Shown: piece by piece, positions 62,067 to 64,000 of the stretch
Layout of the letters: each line of letters begins with the position of its first letter
How positions within the stretch are numbered: position 1 is the first letter of the stretch
Program-made: the position numbers and the translations under genes
Origin: Nocardia mangyaensis
Lineage (GTDB): Bacteria; Actinomycetota; Actinomycetes; Mycobacteriales; Mycobacteriaceae
DNA length: 64,000 nt
Assembly (NCBI RefSeq): GCF_001886715.1
Contig: NZ_CP018082.1
Span: forward strand, 7,192,001-7,256,000
Direction of reading: 5' to 3'
Notes under the pieces: generated by a model
The model's input: only the letters and a program-made list of their open reading frames with translations
Told to the model about the DNA's origin: nothing
Database searches by the model: none

Positions 62067-63574
62067 GCGCCACCCCCGTTTTCGGACACTTGCAGGGTTC
62101 CGCCCTTCATGATCGGACCGAGCAGCAGATATTCGGACGTCGTCGGCTTGCGGCCGAGGAATCCTGGGATCGCGGCGTCACCGTGGTAGGAGATCGGCGT
62201 GCCGGACGGCGCCGGTGCCGGTTCGGCCGGAGCCTGTTCCACCGGTGCCGCGGCGGGCGCCGGTGCCGGCTCGCCGCCGAGCAGACCGGGCAGGCCCGGA
62301 ATCTGGAACGACGGAACGAGACCCTCGAGCGGCGTGCCGGCGAACGGGACCACCTCGGTGCCGTTGGCGGTCTGCATCGGCAGCACCGGCGTGGTGAGGC
62401 CGGGGATGTCGGGCATGCCGGGAATCGAGATCATCGGCGGCAGCCCGGCAGCCGAGTCGAGCCTGCGCGGGCGCAGGTTCTCCGGCAGCGGCGGCAGCGA
62501 GGCCTCGGCCGGTGCGGTGAAGCAGCTCGGGCCGACCAGGTCGCCGTAGCGCGGGCAGTCCGCGACGGTGTAGGGCTTGTACGGCGTGAAGGTCAGACCG
62601 GCATTCCACACCATCTGCTTGCCGTTCGGGCCGCCGTGGAAAGTCGTGTTCAGCGCCGCCAGCGACGGACCGAAGACCTCGAAGACCCGGGTGATCGAGG
62701 CCGGATCGGCGGCCAGTGAACCCAGCGTGGCGTTCATGCCGACGGTGACTTCCTTACCCACATCGGGGTTGGTCGCGAACAGGTCGTTCACCTGGTCGGT
62801 GGTGACGCTGGCACCGGCGAGCAGCGCGATCAGCTGATCCCGCTTGGTCGCGATGGTGTTGGCGGTCTGCACCGAGGAACCGAGCACATTCATCAGTTCC
62901 GGCGCCGACTGGTTGAGCGCGCGCGCCGAGGCCGAGAAGTTGTCGAGCATGCCGCCCAGGTTCGGGCCCGCGTCGGCGACGGTGGTCAGCCAGTGATCGA
63001 GGCGCACGATGGTGGAGCCGGGCACCCGGCCGCTGCCGTCGAGCGCCTGGGTGAGCGTGCCGAGCACGCGGCCCAGCTGCACCGGGTCGATCTCGTCGAG
63101 GATGTCGCGCACCGTGGTGAGGGTGTCCTGCAGCGCGATCGTGCCCTCGCTGCGGTCCTCCGGGATCTGCGAGCCCTCCTTCAGGTACTGGTCGGACGGG
63201 CCGTTGAAGACCAGCTCGACCGAGGTCACCGCGAACAGGTTGCTCGGGACGACGCGGGCGGTGACATTGCTGGGAACACCCTTGGCGAACTCCGGCTTCA
63301 GCTCGATGTTCACCTTCTGCCCGGCGCCCTGGTCGACGATGTCGACGTCCTTGACGACGCCGACGAGCACGCCGCGGAACTTCACATCGGCTTTGGACGG
63401 CAGGCCGTCACCGGTGGTCGACAGGTTGGCGGCCACGTTCACCTTCGGCACGAAGTAGCCCTGGTACCTGGCCATCAGGAAGCCGAGGATCACCGCGAAC
63501 ACCACCAGGCCACACGCGCCGGCGATGTAGAGCTGTTTCATCGTGGGGCCACGCCCACTCGGATCGATGATCAT
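62063..63574 (-). CDS. mceA: MCE-family protein MceA
   Basis: A 503-residue protein with an N-terminal membrane helix (about residues 14-34). The MCE domain is about 42-125 (DGLPSKADVKFRGVLVGVVKDVDIV), then the helical domain to about 300, a Cys pair (DCPRYG, PSCFTAP) and a long Pro/Gly/Ala-rich tail. It is longer than the other subunits, as is usual for the A position. It begins 8 bp after the yrbEB stop, with a G-rich ribosome site. Confidence 0.93.
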   Translation of the reverse strand: MIIDPSGRGPTMKQLYIAGACGLVVFAVILGFLMARYQGYFVPKVNVAANLSTTGDGLPSKADVKFRGVLVGVVKDVDIVDQGAGQKVNIELKPEFAKGVPSNVTARVVPSNLFAVTSVELVFNGPSDQYLKEGSQIPEDRSEGTIALQDTLTTVRDILDEIDPVQLGRVLGTLTQALDGSGRVPGSTIVRLDHWLTTVADAGPNLGGMLDNFSASARALNQSAPELMNVLGSSVQTANTIATKRDQLIALLAGASVTTDQVNDLFATNPDVGKEVTVGMNATLGSLAADPASITRVFEVFGPSLAALNTTFHGGPNGKQMVWNAGLTFTPYKPYTVADCPRYGDLVGPSCFTAPAEASLPPLPENLRPRRLDSAAGLPPMISIPGMPDIPGLTTPVLPMQTANGTEVVPFAGTPLEGLVPSFQIPGLPGLLGGEPAPAPAAAPVEQAPAEPAPAPSGTPISYHGDAAIPGFLGRKPTTSEYLLLGPIMKGGTLQVSENGGGA

Positions 63575-63581
63575 CGCGCCC

Positions 63582-64000
63582 CTACCCCGAGATCCTGATG
63601 CCGGGGTCGACGCCCCAGATCGCCAAAGTCATGAACAGGTCGGCGAACACGACCAGGATGATGCACATCTTGATCGCCCGACCGGCCGCGACGCCGACGC
63701 CTTCGGGACCACCCGAGGCGAAGAAGCCGTAGTAGCACTGGATGAAGGTGGTGATCATGACGAACACGATCGCCTTGAGCAGCGAGTACAGCACGTCGGT
63801 CGGTACCAGGAATTGGTAGAAGTAGTGCGAGTACGTGCCCGCCGCGGTGCCGCCGATCAACTGCACGGTGACCGCGCAGGACAGGTAGGCCATCGCCAGA
63901 CCGAGGCAGTACAGCGGCACGATCGCCATGACCGCGGCCGCCATGCGCGTGCTGACCAGGTAGGGCAGCGGGCGGATGGCCACCGATTCGAGCGCGTCGA
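63582..64000 (-). CDS. YrbE/MlaE-family permease YrbEB (5' part beyond window)
   Basis: The frame is open to the right window edge, so the start lies outside. The visible 139 codons hold the C-terminal half of an MlaE-type permease: the ALESVAIRPLPYLV loop, RMAAAVMAIVPLYCLGLAMAYL, and three to four membrane helices. Next to mceA this is the second permease (YrbEB) of the mce operon. It works with YrbEA and the Mkl ATPase, both outside the window, to drive lipid import. Confidence 0.92.
   Translation of the reverse strand, partial: DALESVAIRPLPYLVSTRMAAAVMAIVPLYCLGLAMAYLSCAVTVQLIGGTAAGTYSHYFYQFLVPTDVLYSLLKAIVFVMITTFIQCYYGFFASGGPEGVGVAAGRAIKMCIILVVFADLFMTLAIWGVDPGIRISG

Overview
The window is a GC-rich actinobacterial chromosome segment. 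It most resembles Nocardia or a close mycolic-acid-containing relative. The evidence is an mce lipid-import operon with its YrbE permease, a DUF3068/DUF2613 envelope pair, a mycobacterial-type DinB2 polymerase, a TIGR03084 protein, and pervasive G/C third-position codons. The genus is an inference; no rRNA or other marker is present.

Layout. 1-2530: 3' part of an ABC exporter, then a tiny secreted protein and a small unknown protein. 2549-8273: AcuI/YhdH-type reductase, DinB2 polymerase, PaaI-type thioesterase with an acidic repeat tail, and Lon protease with an HspR-type (HAIR) operator in front of it. 8603-11353: a minus-strand envelope operon (exported protein, DUF2613, DUF3068) divergent from a TetR regulator. 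11661-20340: Ser/Thr kinase, YWTD propeller plus 3-hydroxyacyl-CoA dehydrogenase, DUF445 membrane protein, TIGR03084 protein, a repeat-rich non-coding stretch (17759-18442), a membrane-anchored protein and L-2-hydroxyglutarate oxidase.

20337-53981 is a complete-looking type I modular polyketide cluster, all on the minus strand. A SARP activator gene is closed by its own hairpin terminator. Next comes a promoter region with two pairs of direct repeats at 11-bp spacing (the SARP operator pattern), then a type II thioesterase, three PKS genes, an ABC ATPase/permease pair and a SnoaL-like protein. The PKS reads: KSQ-AT(malonyl)-ACP | KS-AT(methylmalonyl)-DH-KR-ACP | KS-AT(malonyl)-DH-KR-ACP || KS-AT(malonyl)-DH-KR-ACP | KS-AT(malonyl)-DH-KR-ACP || KS-AT(methylmalonyl)-DH-KR(dead)-ACP. 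There is no terminal thioesterase domain. By colinearity the chain would be an acetyl-primed hexaketide: a conjugated tetraene ending in a 2-methyl-3-oxo thioester. How it is released is open. An IS5-type transposase remnant lies just outside the SARP end.

54652-64000: a SRPBCC protein and RNase HI on the plus strand, then, converging on them, an mce operon read from the right edge: yrbEB (cut by the window edge), mceA-F and an Mce-associated protein. The mce genes overlap one another by 4 bp.

No tRNA, rRNA or CRISPR array was seen. All function calls rest on motifs read by eye; no database search was run.
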